Assembly (NCBI GenBank): GCA_019633425.1
Contig: WSUB01000159.1
Span: 1 to 64,000, forward strand
Direction of reading: 5' to 3'
DNA: 64,000 bases
DNA from: Tulasnella sp. 424
Lineage: Eukaryota; Basidiomycota; Agaricomycetes; Cantharellales; Tulasnellaceae
Shown: positions 1-11,533 of the stretch, piece by piece
Numbering within the stretch: the stretch's first letter is position 1
Layout of the letters: every line of letters begins with the position of its first letter
Position numbers and translations under genes: made by a program
The notes under the pieces: model-generated
Seen by the model: the letters and a program-made list of their open reading frames with translations, nothing else
Databases searched by the model: none
Told to the model about the DNA's origin: nothing

Positions 1-503
1 TTTGCCGAGCTGCGGAAAAGAAGCTTCGTGTCTGATCAGAAGACCACTATCGGGCTTCTGCCCGATATTAGATCCCGTTTAAGGAAGGAACACGTCACCC
101 CTCCACTCTCATCAGTCATCATCTTACTAAGGTGAAACGCATTCATTGCGCGATTGACACGTCATCATCGCGAACTTGCGGCATAAGCAAGCCGTACCAC
201 CCCTATTCAGAACAGGAAGAAAGTACTGAAGAGTGTCGTATAAAGGCACGAAAAGTTTCGTTGGTTTTCCTTACAGACCAACAACTTCTACTCTTCCTGT
301 CTTGGCCACTCCTCAGTCGCCACACCCCCTCTCCAACTATATACGCCAGTCAACCTCTCTCGCCCTCCAGCCGCTGCGCGACTTCCGGGCGTAACCTAAC
401 CTAACCTTGAGTTTCCCCTTAGTTATCTTGGCATTTGCGCCCCCTACAGAGCAGCTATGGCTACAGTTAATATACCGTCTGAAAGCTATTCTAAATAGCT
501 ACC

Positions 504-793
504 GAATGGTGGTACTCTCATGGCAATCCGACAATATCTAAAGTGCATTCCCCCCCCAGGGGGACCTTCCCCCATAGCTCCATAACCCTTTAACCTACAG
601 CCCCCAAAATTGGTACACCTTACGTATTAAATACTTGGAGCAGGCCACAAGTTACTTCATGCTATTTCAATTGCTGGATCCCTCAGAAACTAATAGGAAA
701 CTAAGGGGAAACTAACAGGAAACTAAAGTCCCCCCTCCCTGAGCACTTTTCTCCCTCAGTTTTGCTCGCCCCACCATGAGAGTACCACCATTC
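504..793. mobile_element. MITE-like element with 20-bp terminal inverted repeats
   Basis: A perfect 20-bp inverted repeat, beginning GAATGGTGGTACTC, lies at 504-523 and again in reverse complement at 774-793. It encloses about 250 bp of non-coding, C-rich DNA that contains a run of GGAAACT-type short repeats. Size and structure fit a miniature inverted-repeat transposable element or a foldback element. No clear target-site duplication is visible, so superfamily and mobility are unproven. Confidence 0.5.
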
Positions 794-835
794 TAATCGT
801 ACAAATTAGCTCTATTTGACTAGGTAATAAAAAAG

Positions 836-940
836 GGGGGTCAGGGGAGTCATGGAAGTTGACCTTACTCCCCCAGCCCCTTATAATAGGGGGTCAGAGG
901 AGCTCTGGAAGTTGACCTTGTTCCCCCAACCCCTTATAAT
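836..940. repeat. Two-copy ~52-bp direct tandem repeat
   Basis: Two adjacent copies (about 836-888 and 889-940) share the order GGGGGTCAG, a TGGAAGTTGACCTT core, a CCCCC tract and CCCCTTATAAT, with only scattered differences. It is non-coding. A local duplication by slippage or unequal exchange is the simplest reading. Confidence 0.75.
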
Positions 941-1568
941 CTGTCATCAGCAACGGTTGCATTGGTATGCATGCGCCATTGAGCCTGCTTGGAAGTGATG
1001 GTGATGTCCTGTAGAAGAATAGTCAGGCGGAACCAGACTCTACTCTCACAAGACAGGGCTGCATAGTAGAAGAACTCGAGTTCGGCCTGCGAGGGAGCGA
1101 ATGCCGCGTTTGATTGACCAATATTGTTCAGGTTAGCACAAGAGCAAGGGAAGCAGGAGCAACCTGTACATGTGCGTGCCGCCGTAATTGCTAGTTAGAT
1201 AGGTAAATTGTATCATCAGTACTTGACCACTCATCAAGTCGCCTCAATCAGCTGCTTTCAATTTGGGTGCCCAGGTACCAAGAACCTTTTCTAGAGCACC
1301 AAACCCGAGTGGTAGAAGAACTCGGGCTACTTCTCACAGGACCATACCACCCTCCCACACTAGTGGGCAGTAGACAGCTTGGACATCTAACCTTTCCTTC
1401 AAGGTCTCTACTTAATATATAACAAACAGAAGTGATTCATAAGACAAGATCGGTAGTTATGGGTCTTCTTTACAAGGTATTCACACCACTTAGGCTTCGT
1501 GTCTTGGTCAGTCTGTCCCAACAAAGAAACAGAGTCAATGTTATGGAACCCAGGCCAAGGATTAATAC

Positions 1569-2673
1569 CTACTCCTCAAATTGAGCCCTGCGTTTGGGAT
1601 CGGCTCTCCTCTTTTCGACGGTCTTCTTCACTTTTCTTTCCGGTCGCACGACAATCACAGGAACAGGAGAGTGGCTAACGCAATACCTGCAAGCGCAACT
1701 CGCCGTCAATCGCTATAAAAGTCTTCCAGAAAGACCGCTTGCACTCACCTCGACACACTGCCCATCCCTGGAGCTCCCAATGCTGATCCGAGGGTCTGCA
1801 TTAGGCCTTTAGAACCCCGAGTACCGACAACAAGAGAATCCGGGCGATACAGGGCCGTCATCCTGTCGATGGTGGACGTGACTTTCCCCGCTACAAACTC
1901 CACCACCACGGAGAGCTATAGATATGACCTCGCTGAGCATTCCTCTTCCGTTGGCAACTTCAGCCAGAGCTTACCCTTCGACCCTCATATTCCGAGTTCC
2001 GCTCCAGAATGAAGCGCATTAGTTCCTTTGCTTCCTCCCTCAACTGTTCGTGCATGTCCTTCTCTAGATGGAGGAGGTTCGAGAATGAGCGACCGATTAT
2101 TTAATGCTCGGATAACAGACGTACGTAGATCTTCGGGAGCAAAGCCTCGAACGACCACAAGTTCGTCGCCATCTTCAACGAGATTGGATATTGACCACTC
2201 GAGGGCCTCCGTGCCGCTCTCATCCGTACTCGCAGCGCAGAGATACACCCTCGTGTTACGAGTCTTCTTGTATCCATCGCTTTTCACCTAGGGTAATAAA
2301 TTGTTAGCATGAGATCCAAATACATGAAAGCGTTTAGTACCTGGAGGGTGAACGAAAACAAGGTATCCGCGTCCGTGTTCGGAGCATCAAAGGTGTCGAA
2401 AGATACTTTTGTGGTGTAGCGACTGCCGCTAGGTGTCGGAACAGTGAGCGGCCGGGATGACACCCCGCTTCCTCCGTTTCCAAAACTGTTTTGCCTGCTT
2501 CTCGGTGGTAAGGGTTGAGGAATAGATCCAGGAGACAGCACCGGGGGAGTCGGCGAGGGTATCGGGCTTGTAGGTCGAGATATCGTGTGTTTCAATGCTG
2601 GTCGTAATCCTGTAGGACTTACAACTCCAGGAAGAGGACTGTGGATCGACCTTGGTGATAGGGGTGTCGTCAT
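1569..2673 (-). CDS. Universal stress protein (UspA-domain) family protein
   Basis: Five exons join in frame: 2673-2341, 2287-2125, 2063-1975, 1915-1749 and 1686-1569, giving 289 residues and four introns of 53-62 nt. The first ~105 residues are a Ser/Pro-rich, probably disordered leader. The rest is a UspA fold: the first strand RVYLCAAS, a middle ELVVVRGF...LVVEF-type core, the nucleotide-binding-like segment LVVGTRGSKG at about residue 210, and the closing strand SPVPVIVVRP. The C-terminal tail is basic. The start MTTPLSPRS was chosen because upstream sequence in frame is unlike protein. UspA proteins bind nucleotides and act in stress tolerance; the substrate of this fungal subfamily is not known to me. 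Neighbour Nup57 lies 145 bp upstream in the same orientation, but nothing suggests co-transcription. Confidence 0.85.
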
Positions 2674-2817
2674 TGTTGCTTCGCGAGAGTTAACGAACAA
2701 GAGATCTTGGTCAAAGTTGGAATATAGGTTGTGGTTCACAGTCTCGAATTCACACGCACCCGGCCACCCGCGAAAGTCGATTGTCGCATATCCCACAACG
2801 CTCAATACACAGTGAAA

Positions 2818-4709
2818 TTATCGTAACAAAGACCGCGCAAGAGCTACTTCGCTACTAGTCCTACTTTGCCCCAGCTTGCTGCGCGATTCTCCGCCAGAAA
2901 GGCCCGCTTCGATGATCTCCACGTCCGCTGCGTCGTCCTTGATAATCTTCGTCAGGTGTAAGAGTCCCTGTTGCTCGTTATGGAGGATCTGTAAAGGATC
3001 CTTAGTAAATTTGTCACGCACTAACGCAGCCCTCGTACCTGAGCGAGTTCATTCAGACTGGCTTCATCCCGCACCTGCCATCCACCAAACTCTTCTCCCG
3101 CTTTCCGCGCCCGTTCTCGCATAGCGCCAAGAGCACCGACCGCAGTCCACAACTCACTGAGCTTACCCTTCATTCGTCCTAGACCTCCTGGTCGCTTCAG
3201 CTCTTCGTCGATGCTCTCTAATGCCGCGCGCAAAGCCTCTTCCTCTGGTCGAATGGATGAAGACCGCACGGTCGGTATCATAAAGTGAAGGTGTTGTACA
3301 AGGGCGGTGATTCTTTGTTTGATCTGAGTCTGGGCTTGGGCAGCCTTTTGAGCGCGGACAGAAGTGGTGAGCGTGTGCTTTTGGGCGATCGCTTCAAGGC
3401 GAGACGCGAGTTCCTGTGTATATAGGCCGCTGTTAGGCCATATGACGCTCCAGCAGACCATAATGGATTGAGCGCTAACCGTCAGTTGTTGCTGTTGTCC
3501 TGCCGCATTGGCTGCTTGAGCATCAACTCGTTTCTTGACGTCTTCGAAACCGAGTGCAAGAACGGGTACCAAGCTCAATAAAACAACTCAGTTCGGATAC
3601 AGAATATCGAGCCGCCGAAGGAACCTACCAAGTTGGGTCGGGGTTCTCTCTAACAGCCTTCTGCCAGAGTGCCTCATTTGTCGCGTTAGGTGGACGACCA
3701 TAGAACCCAACCTGCTGGGGGTCGACCATGTTGTAAAAATAATACTACATGTTTGGTACATTTTCGGGAATGAGTATCTGAACGCTTCACGAAGTTACGA
3801 TCGATCGCACCTGGAATCGACAAGACGGCGATGAGGGATTCCACGCGTTGTAAATCTCCTCCACTTTGCCGAAGATCTGATTTGGTGCGGACGTCGTCGA
3901 TTGGGTTGGCTGGGTTGACATCGATGGACCCCCCAATGTAGAGATGGTCAATGGTACATTGGTCGGCGCAGTGGTTGGAGGCTTGGGTCCAAAGATGCTG
4001 CCTCCAAAGCCAGAGTTCGCAGCTGCTTGCTGTGTCGCTGTTGATGTGGTGTTGCCAAAAAGCCCCCCAGTCGATGGTTGTTGCTGCTGCTGCTGCTGCT
4101 GCTGTTGATTCCCGAACAATCCTCCTCCGGTGTTCGTTGATCCACCAGCCCCAAAGAGTCCTCCCCCAGTCGTTCCAGTCGTCGCGGTATTCCCGAAAGC
4201 ACCTCCACTCCCTGCAGTAGTCTGTGGCTGATTCCCGAATAATCCTCCAGTGGTCGCCTGCGCTTGGTTCGTCGATGGATTCTGTCCAAAGAGCCCACCC
4301 GACGTAGGCTGCGACTGTCCGAAAAGGCCCCCCGTTGGCTGAGTCGTGTTCGGCGCTGTATTTCCCAGTAAACCTCCGGCAGCTCCTACGCCTTGATTGG
4401 CGGGCTGGCCAAAGAGACCAGTGGTAGGCTGAGTTTGTGGTTGCTGAGTTCCGAAGAGAGTGTTAGTAGACGTCGCTGGTTGCTGTTGCTGGGTGTTCTG
4501 CCCAAAGAGACCGATGCCTGTGGTGGCTTGAGCTTGGCTAGCTAACGACGTGCGACGAGATCAGGCGAGGAAGAACCTGAACGAGCGGAAAGACACTGAC
4601 CTCCAAAAGCCGGCTGCGAGTTAGTGTTACCTAAGAAAGGTGCAAAAGATAAGCTTTGAGGTGCTAAACCGTATCTGGAGCGCTGCATACCAAACCCTCC
4701 AAAAGACAT
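2818..4709 (-). CDS. NUP57: Nucleoporin Nup57/Nup54, FG-repeat central channel subunit
   Basis: The N-terminal half is built of GLFGN/GLFG-type FG repeats rich in Gln, Asn and Thr, starting MSFGGFGMQ. It includes a run of about ten Gln (about 4080-4110). Then comes the Nup54-type alpha/beta region with the conserved stretch Q-VGFYGRPP-N followed by LVPVLALGFEDVKKR, and a C-terminal coiled coil (LAQVQ/RDKFTKDPLQILHNEQQGLLHL) ending ALARSLLR. Several short introns interrupt it. By family knowledge it assembles with Nsp1 and Nup49 (Nup62 complex) in the nuclear pore channel, where the FG repeats bind transport receptors. The start at 4709 begins the first FG motif. Confident at family level; exact exon borders in the FG half are approximate. 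Confidence 0.88.
4080..4110. repeat. CAG/CTG trinucleotide tract inside Nup57
   Basis: A tract of GCT/GTT units on plus encodes polyglutamine on the minus strand within the FG-repeat domain. Such tracts vary in length between strains. Confidence 0.8.
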
Positions 4710-5030
4710 TCGAAATTTCAAGGCCTCGAGCGAGGAGCTAACGATGAGGGGAAGTTGGATTACTTTGTTGACCGGCCTTCTCACGGCACGGAGATACCAA
4801 TCGTGCGTTCCAATACCTCATCCGTCGTTCGGTCGGTATTTAGCATATCACCCACGGCGCCATTGGAAAAGCAGAGAAAACGCCCAATTTTCCGGTTCCC
4901 AATGTACAGAGTTAGACGTCTAGAACACTCGCTTTTTAATAGCTCACATTGTAGCCTAATCGTTAACCAAGCCAACGCGACTGACTATATACACATGCAA
5001 AACATACAATAACATAGACGAAAATACACA
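4710..5030. other. Intergenic spacer between Nup57 and the FHA gene
   Basis: AT-rich spacer of 321 bp upstream of Nup57 and just downstream of the stop of the FHA gene. It should hold the Nup57 promoter and the FHA gene's 3' end. No motif was recognised with confidence. Confidence 0.5.
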
Positions 5031-8000
5031 TTACTTCTTCGGGCGCTCACGGAGCGATCTGCCGCTTGAAGGTGCCGCCACCTCCTGTTGGGTTGAAGGC
5101 GCCGTAGACCTGCTTCGAGAAGTCGTCGCCGGGATCTTGGCAGTTTTCCCCTTCCCTACAGAAACCTTGCCAGTCGCTTGACCTTCAGGTTGGACTGTTT
5201 CAGGCGTGTTCTCCTTGTCGTGATCCGCGGATCCTTTCCGATTGCTTGGGGTTTTTCGTGTCGTCGTGGGTACTCGCCGACTCGCCGTAGGAAGAGCGCT
5301 AGGCAAACGCGAAGCACTCGTTTTCCGAGCCGCTGGGCCACTGGGTATCGGTACATCATCTGTTTCCTCTTCCTTGACAGCAGGGACCGCCTTCCGGCGC
5401 TTCCGAGGATTAGAATCCTCTCCATCTACCTCATCCCCGTCGGGATCGGGCCGGGTGCTTCGCTTGACTCGTGTACCAGCGTTGCCACTTGCCACGCGAC
5501 CAGTATCACCTGCTGTACGTTTTGAAGGGATTGTAGTCGATGTGGTTGTTGAGGTGGTCCGCGCACGAGGGATGGTCGCTGCAACGCGAGTCGATGGTTC
5601 CGTAGTGCTGGATTGGCCTGGCTTTGCGGATGTGGTTGCGGGAGCTGTGGCGGTAGCTTTAGCTTTTGTCACACGGCGAACAGGTTCTGCTTCTTTGTCG
5701 GTTCGACTCGGAGGACGGGCGAGTACGGCCTTACTTTTGGCGATCTTGGACGGTTTGGCCGACATGGTAGCTTTGGGAACAGGTGGCGCTGCTTCCGCTA
5801 CCGGGTCTTCTTCAATAACAGGCTCTGGAGGGACCCTACCCCGAGCAGCCCTGCCCTTTGACGGCGACCGACTGGCGGATTGAGGCGTTTCAGACGCTGC
5901 TCGACGGGTCATACGTGTCGAAGGAGTGGGTGCAGCTGGTTCCAGGTCTTCTGGAGCAGTTTGAGCAGCAGGAGTCGCACTGCGCCCACGGCGAAGTGGT
6001 CTTGGGGCTTCTTCGGGATCGAGCTCCTTCGACTCATCGTCTTGGGTTTCGTGCACTCGGCGACGAGTAGACCGCTTCACAGCCTGGCTTGAATCCGCTT
6101 CAATAGCAGCGCCTCGTTTAGTGCCTCGGGTTGTGCGAGTTGGAGACTCTGCGACCGTCCGCTTCGATGGAGAAGGCGTTCGGGTTGTGGTGCGGGTACT
6201 TGGGACCTCCTGCGAAGCGTCTGCCGTCGCCTGTTCCACTGCCTCCTCCGCGACATTGAACCGCGTGGGGACATTGGTTTGGATTTCCACCACTTCTGTC
6301 TGAGCCTCTGTGATATCGACCTCGATTACCCCGCTCGTGTCGGTCGAGTTGGTTGACGAAATGGATGCGTGCATAGGGAGTTCGGCCCGACCGGTTGAGA
6401 GTAGTGTTTCCAGATCCAGCAGCTGGGTTCCTTCCGTCTCGGTGGAGTCTGACATATCTGAACCCGCTTGGCGATGACCTAAATCGCTCAAAAGCCCACC
6501 ACCATGACTGAGCCTCGCTGCCCTGACCACGCTCTCTCTCCGGGCCCTGTCAACGTTGGCCTTTAATAGGTCTAATGCATCGACAGCCGGCTCAGCCACC
6601 TCTTCGAGTGCAGAGCTGACATCGCTTTCCTCCTCGAGAAGCAGTTGAGGCGTCACAATTTTGGTGTGTTCGTCCTTTATTTCCGTCAAGTCGACGAGCG
6701 TCTGTTGAGACGCAATCGTAAGGTGAGGCTGGCCGAAGGTAGAGCCGTCATCGATTTGATGAGAAGTAGTGGGAACGAAGGGGCCGAATTGAACCTTTTT
6801 GGTTGGACTTCCAGGGACAAGACTGCCCTCTCGCCTCTTCAAAGCACTTGGTAGTACCGTCGACCTACGAGCGGATGGATCTGCGAGGTGACGCGGTGTG
6901 GCGTCCATCGCCGCAAGCAGAGATTTTCGCCGTTGGGCGCGAATTTCCTATTGGGGGTTTTTTTTCTGTAAGTAGCCGTCGAAAGAGTGGTACCCACACA
7001 CTCACCCTCTCTTTCCTCGTGTTTTCATCTTCCTCTCCTCCCAACTCGTCCTCAGGCTCTGGCCTCGAAGCTTTGGGTGCAGTTACCGGGCGCATGGACT
7101 GAAGGGCAGATGCAGAAAGATCCACGCTCTTCCGGGGCCGAATGGGCTTGCTCAAAAAAGTGTTAAGCTTGGGCATCTCTCCGTCGAACAAGGCAGCTTG
7201 AGGTCTGGCAACGGTGTTGGTTTGAAGTGGAAGTACTCGACTGAGTTGTGGGGTGTAGAACGGATTACTCTGCAAAGGAACGATCGAATAAGGACGGGTG
7301 ATGTAACACAGAAAAAAGTGCAAGACTCACGTTTTGTCGGGTCACAGGGGGAACTGGCGTTGCCAACGACTGGGCATCCTGCGCGTCCGTGATATCTTCC
7401 TCTGAACCCTTCGATGTACTCTCTTCTGCACTGGTAACCTCCTCGCGAGTTGTTCCCAACGCAGGGAACGGAGCAAAGTTAAAGCGAAACCCTGGACGAA
7501 CAGGGCTCCTCTGAGGGGGCAAACTCGTGATTAAGCCCACAGACGTTTTGCCTTCTTCGGGAGCAGAGGCTAAATTGAACGTAAATATCGGCTCGCGCTG
7601 AGGGTGTGCAGTAATATTGGAGGCGGAATCATCGGCCGTGTCCGGTTCGCAAGCGAACGTGAATGCTGGCGCTGAATCGGTTATCTCGCCCTCTTCCTGT
7701 GCTTGATCAATGCTTCCAGGCGGGGTTGCCTCGTTGAGAGCTTTACGTTCTGGTGACAGACTCTTGCGCACAAAGGTTGACAGTGATGAAAAGAGGCTAA
7801 CGCCCGCTTGCAAGACTCCGGATGTGGGACCAGATAATGACTGCTCCTCCGACTCGTCGTGGCCTTCCCTGCCTTGTCCTTCACGCATCTCATAGTCGTC
7901 TTCGCCTTCAGCATCGTCATCCCCGCCCTCTTCCGCCACACCTCCGAAATCCAATGGCACTGCCTTTCGTTCAGGGCTGACGACTACTTCGACCTCGTCT

Positions 8001-9309
8001 TCCTCCTCCTTGTCCTCACGGTCTTTGGCAGCAGCCATCATAACTCGATGGGCACTCCTCACAAGGACCGCTTTATGCATGCTCATTCTGGCCGCCTTCC
8101 GCCTCGGTGGGGTTCTTGGCGGCTGTGGGGTGAAGCCAACAGCAGCTTGACGCCATTGATCTCGAGGAACCAGACTGGAGGACTGAAGTGGACGTCCAGG
8201 TGAGAGGAGGCGTGGTGCGGAGGGTGACGCAGAGGGAGGGAGGAATGTTGGGACAGGAGACTTGATGGACGAGAGCGGTGGAACATGTAGATGGGCGGAC
8301 GATCGCCGCTGTAGAGTGGGAGTTAAGGCGCGGAAAGGTGTAGATGGCTGTTGTTGCGAGGAGATGAAAGGACTTGTCGTCGGCATCCGCTTGACTGGCG
8401 TTCGGGAGAACTATGCGGGTCCATGTCAGTCAAGCTTAGGGGGACGGTGGTAAAGCAGTAACGCACGGCTGGATCCTCGACCGCATTTTCATCGTAATCT
8501 ATCTCTTCCAAAGCAACAAGAGATCGGTCCTCCTCCTCCTCCGTTTCCAGAAAACTCCCAGCCGCAAGCAGTGGAGGACCATTATCCTCGACGACGGCGA
8601 TCTGGTCGCTGTCTACAAACGTAACAACTTCATTCGGTGCTTCTCTGTACGGCTTGATTGGAGAGCGAAGGGTGCGGAGGTCTAGAGTTTGATGCCTGTC
8701 GGCACGGGGCGTAAGAATTACGGCGGAATGGATCATCGACATTCTAAGCGATTTGCTATTTGCTTTCCGAGGACTCTAGAAGTAGAGGCGAGATATGAGT
8801 ACATTTGGGAGACTGGGGGGACGTGGATGCGTACGGTCATGAGCTTGCTACGTATCTCGCGCGGCGGGTAGTTGAATAAGAAAAGCTTCCGCCAGATCAT
8901 CAACTTGGACGCGTTGTTAAGCGCGACGGTGGAGCCAGCCGGAACGAGAGCATCGTCAACTGTGACACCCCCATTCCCTAGAACTTCCAGGTACGCCTAG
9001 CGGAGGGTCAGTCAGCCGAAAAGGATGACGAGCAGCAACGTGCCGAGATCGTACGTACTTTGCCGTCTTCGAAATAAAGAGTACAGTGTAATGGATCCAC
9101 GGCATGAAAATACATTCGTATGCTGCATTTGGGATCTCTGCAGGAATATGGACGTTGTCAGGCACGAGACCAGACAACTCGATCGAAGTGACCGACCTTC
9201 CAAACGTCGTTCGTTCGTCATCGACTGGGTATGAGGTGATCGCTTCGAGAGTGTTCTTGCGGATAAGAGAGATAGTTCCGTACTTTCCTACCGTATCGAG
9301 CTCGTCCAT
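5031..9309 (-). CDS. Large FHA-domain nuclear protein with disordered Ser/Pro/Lys-rich tail
   Basis: Exons joined by frame continuity make one long gene, although it looks like several open frames. The N-terminus (MDELDTVGKYG) leads into a complete FHA domain across three exons: T-FGRDPKCS-IRMYF, then DPLHCTLYFEDGKAYLEVLGNGGV and ALNN-SKLMIWRK. The conserved GR, S and LH of phosphothreonine recognition are present. After it come ARMSMI/SLRMSMIHSAVILTPR and FSRTPVKRMP segments, an acidic stretch, then about 625 residues rich in S/T-P, K and R. That tail contains SALKRR-GSLVPGSPTKKVQFG (RVxF-like, KVQFG), polybasic RKRRKA, KENTP and the C-terminal SLRERPKK. Junctions such as EDPA/FSRTPVK, RQN/SNPFYTP and KER/EIRAQRR are phase-consistent. 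The architecture recalls chromatin or cell-cycle FHA proteins (Ki-67-like, inference). The specific function is unknown. Confidence 0.75.
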
Positions 9310-11039
9310 TGCTTGCGGGGAACGGCTTGGGGGGAGGGGGGCTGCGCCTGGGAGAAGGGGGTTGGTGGTTGGTCTTTTGTTGTCAGTCGAAACCCCAACG
9401 GTTCCCTTCACAGGACAAACATACGTGCCGCACGTGACCGGACTGACTCCCGCCGGCTTCAGTGGCCGTTACGGGTTACAGCGTCAAGCCTTGGCAAGCG
9501 CAGGCTTTTTATATCTATGCGATTGCCTCTCCAATAACCTACCGCTCCGGTTAAGCCAGGCTTGTCTCGTTGGCGGCGGTTTGCGACTTACGGCCCCCCT
9601 CCAGTTTCGCACTTGCCAAGCTCCAGAGGTCTCGATAGGTCATTGACACTCCTCACTTGCACCAGTACGACTATCTTTGATCCCCGCATTCTCTGTTCCC
9701 GTACTACACTCAGAGGATTCCTCACGTTTCCACCTCTCTCTAGCAAACACCTTCCCAGCCCTTGGCGAGGGAGTGGACCTATTTACGCTCCGCTTACATT
9801 CCATTCTGGCCTAACTACTTAAATACCGGTATTAATAGCTCGATATATACCTCTTTTTGTGCTTTGTTAAGACAAGTCGCCCCTTCCAGAGGGCTCATTA
9901 CTCGCTACGAGCTTGTTACCGAATACCGTGATTTGGATTGGCAGTTCCCTCTTTCGAATAATAGGCCAATAATCGGAGTACCAGATACCTTATATTGTCT
10001 TCAAAGTGGCTTACCTGTAGACACATGGACGCGTTCAGAGAAGAAATCAATACCGTCTTCCAACGGAAATGCTTCACGAATCACGATTTAGCCCATTACC
10101 TCAACCCTCATTATGATGACTTCCAAAGTCTTTCCGTTCTTGTTTCTGCGGTCATGATTCATACCTGGAACTATTATGCTGCAGCTTCCTTAAACCATTC
10201 AGCTCTCAAATCGCTGGGAGCCGAGCGGGGATGCTGTGCGCACGTAGTATATATATATAACATTTGCCTCTTTCATCCATTCCCCGCACATCTACCTAAT
10301 TAGGCACCGAACCCGAATTCCCTGATTTCCCCAGTACTCATCACCCAGCCAGTGCAACGATATCGTTCCCACCAAAATGTAGGGTTTCCCGAGCGTCAAC
10401 CTTCCAAATAACTGCCTCAGCGCAATACCCTGGCCAATCTTCTATGGGTTAATCCTCCCCCCCAACATGGAGAGGCTACGAGCGACAGTCGGGGTATCGC
10501 GCAAACCAAAGTCAACAACAAAGGAAGTTAACCGATCCTCAGCAGCTCCAGGAGAATGCCGTATCGGCGCCGGAGGGTCGAGCACAGCACCCCATCTATC
10601 AACTGCGCCCTCCCAGTGTTTTCCGATAATGCGGATCTCGCTTGAGAACTCCTCCCAGTTTAGTGGTAATATTCGGGGCAATCTCTCAAGGTAACTCCAC
10701 TGGAATAGATGGTGATTATACAAGTAGAGATCATATGGTACGAGGATCATGGGCACGTTTATAATTGAGAGGCTTAAGGTGGAGTCTATTCTTTGACTCG
10801 ACCGCATTATATACAATGTGATAGATCTCCGGATGTTGAACAAAGTTATTTGTTTAGGTGACCTCTGGAATCTTAAAGAAGGGACGATCTCGTACAGATG
10901 AAACCAGAAGGGATCCCATTGTCCTAATTAACGTGAATAAATATTTAATTATTATTTTTTGGGTTTCACAGAAGCCTGGTTTGAGGGTGAACGCCACCGA
11001 GTCAAGTGGTACGGGTGTTGTCGGTGTATAGCTGTCATT
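9310..11039. other. Intergenic region, no recognised gene
   Basis: Two protein-like stretches were noticed but not recognised. One is a 92-codon plus-strand frame beginning MDAFREEINTVFQRK at about 10026. The other is a 133-codon minus-strand frame (10442-10843) with aromatic-rich text such as YLYNHHLFQWSYLERLP. Neither has a family match I know or convincing introns, and both may be remnants. Confidence 0.4.
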
Positions 11040-11533
11040 TACAATGACTTGCATAAGTCTGTGCACCCCCCCCTCCGCTCTCGCCGGCTCCACACCTACC
11101 CTATAGGGCAACCCCAGTTGTACCACCGTGACAACTCCCGTTCTACTTGACCCCCTTCCCAGCCCTTCCTTCTGCTCGCGACACCACACCTACTATCTCT
11201 AATCCCTAAAGAAACACCTGAAGCACTTCGTGAGCGGATGATTGTATGGGGGGATGAAGTCCGTAGTGTCGGCACAATAGCCCAACGCGCTGGTTTGAAA
11301 AAGCGAGCTGTTTACAAAGATCTTCGCCATCCAACGAGACTATGGGCAGCTCACCACTCCCATCACTGTTCCCCGCCACCGACCTTGCACTCTAGATGAC
11401 AACGATCTGAGCTGTTGGAGTTGTGACGTTGTGTGACGAGCCGTGCGGAACTTGAGCCACATTACCTTATTGAGTAGTTGTGGAGCCGGCGAGAGCGGAT
11501 GGGGGGGTGCACAGACTTATGCAAGTCATTGTA
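11040..11533 (+). mobile_element. Tc1/mariner-like deletion derivative, copy 1 (494 bp)
   Basis: It starts TACAATGACTTGCATAAG and ends with its reverse complement. The terminal inverted repeats are about 54 bp, with one mismatch at the edge of a C tract, and TA at both ends fits TA target duplication. Inside, from about 11200, is the N-terminal part of a Tc1-like transposase: ETPEALRERMIVWGDEV-SVGTIAQRAGLKKRAVYKDLRH (helix-turn-helix). A +1 shift follows, then YGQLTTPITVPRHRPCTLDDNDL, which resembles the GRP-type linker that precedes the catalytic domain. The DDE catalytic domain is missing, so it is non-autonomous. It has the same length as, and apparently the same sequence as, the copy at 32691-33184. 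Confidence 0.85.

Larger units (their letters stand above)
1..1568. other. Left flank without a recognisable gene
   Basis: No open frame here resembles a protein I know. The stretch holds a small inverted-repeat element and a short direct tandem repeat, both listed separately. It also has an 18-nt near-perfect hairpin (AGCTATT-N3-AATAGCT) at about 485-501, just left of the inverted-repeat element. The rest looks like degenerate intergenic sequence. Confidence 0.6.

Noticed and set aside
385..410. TAACCTAACC resembling telomere repeat
   Set aside because: Only two units, not at an end, and surrounded by ordinary sequence.
5242..5883. 213-codon plus-strand frame
   Set aside because: Antisense shadow of the Lys/Arg/Ser-rich tail of the FHA gene; low-complexity and without domains.
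11040..11189. Minus-strand ORF through the transposon end (also at 32.6-32.8 kb)
   Set aside because: The shared 50-60 codons come only from the terminal inverted repeat and adjacent element sequence; the tails differ and it is not a gene.
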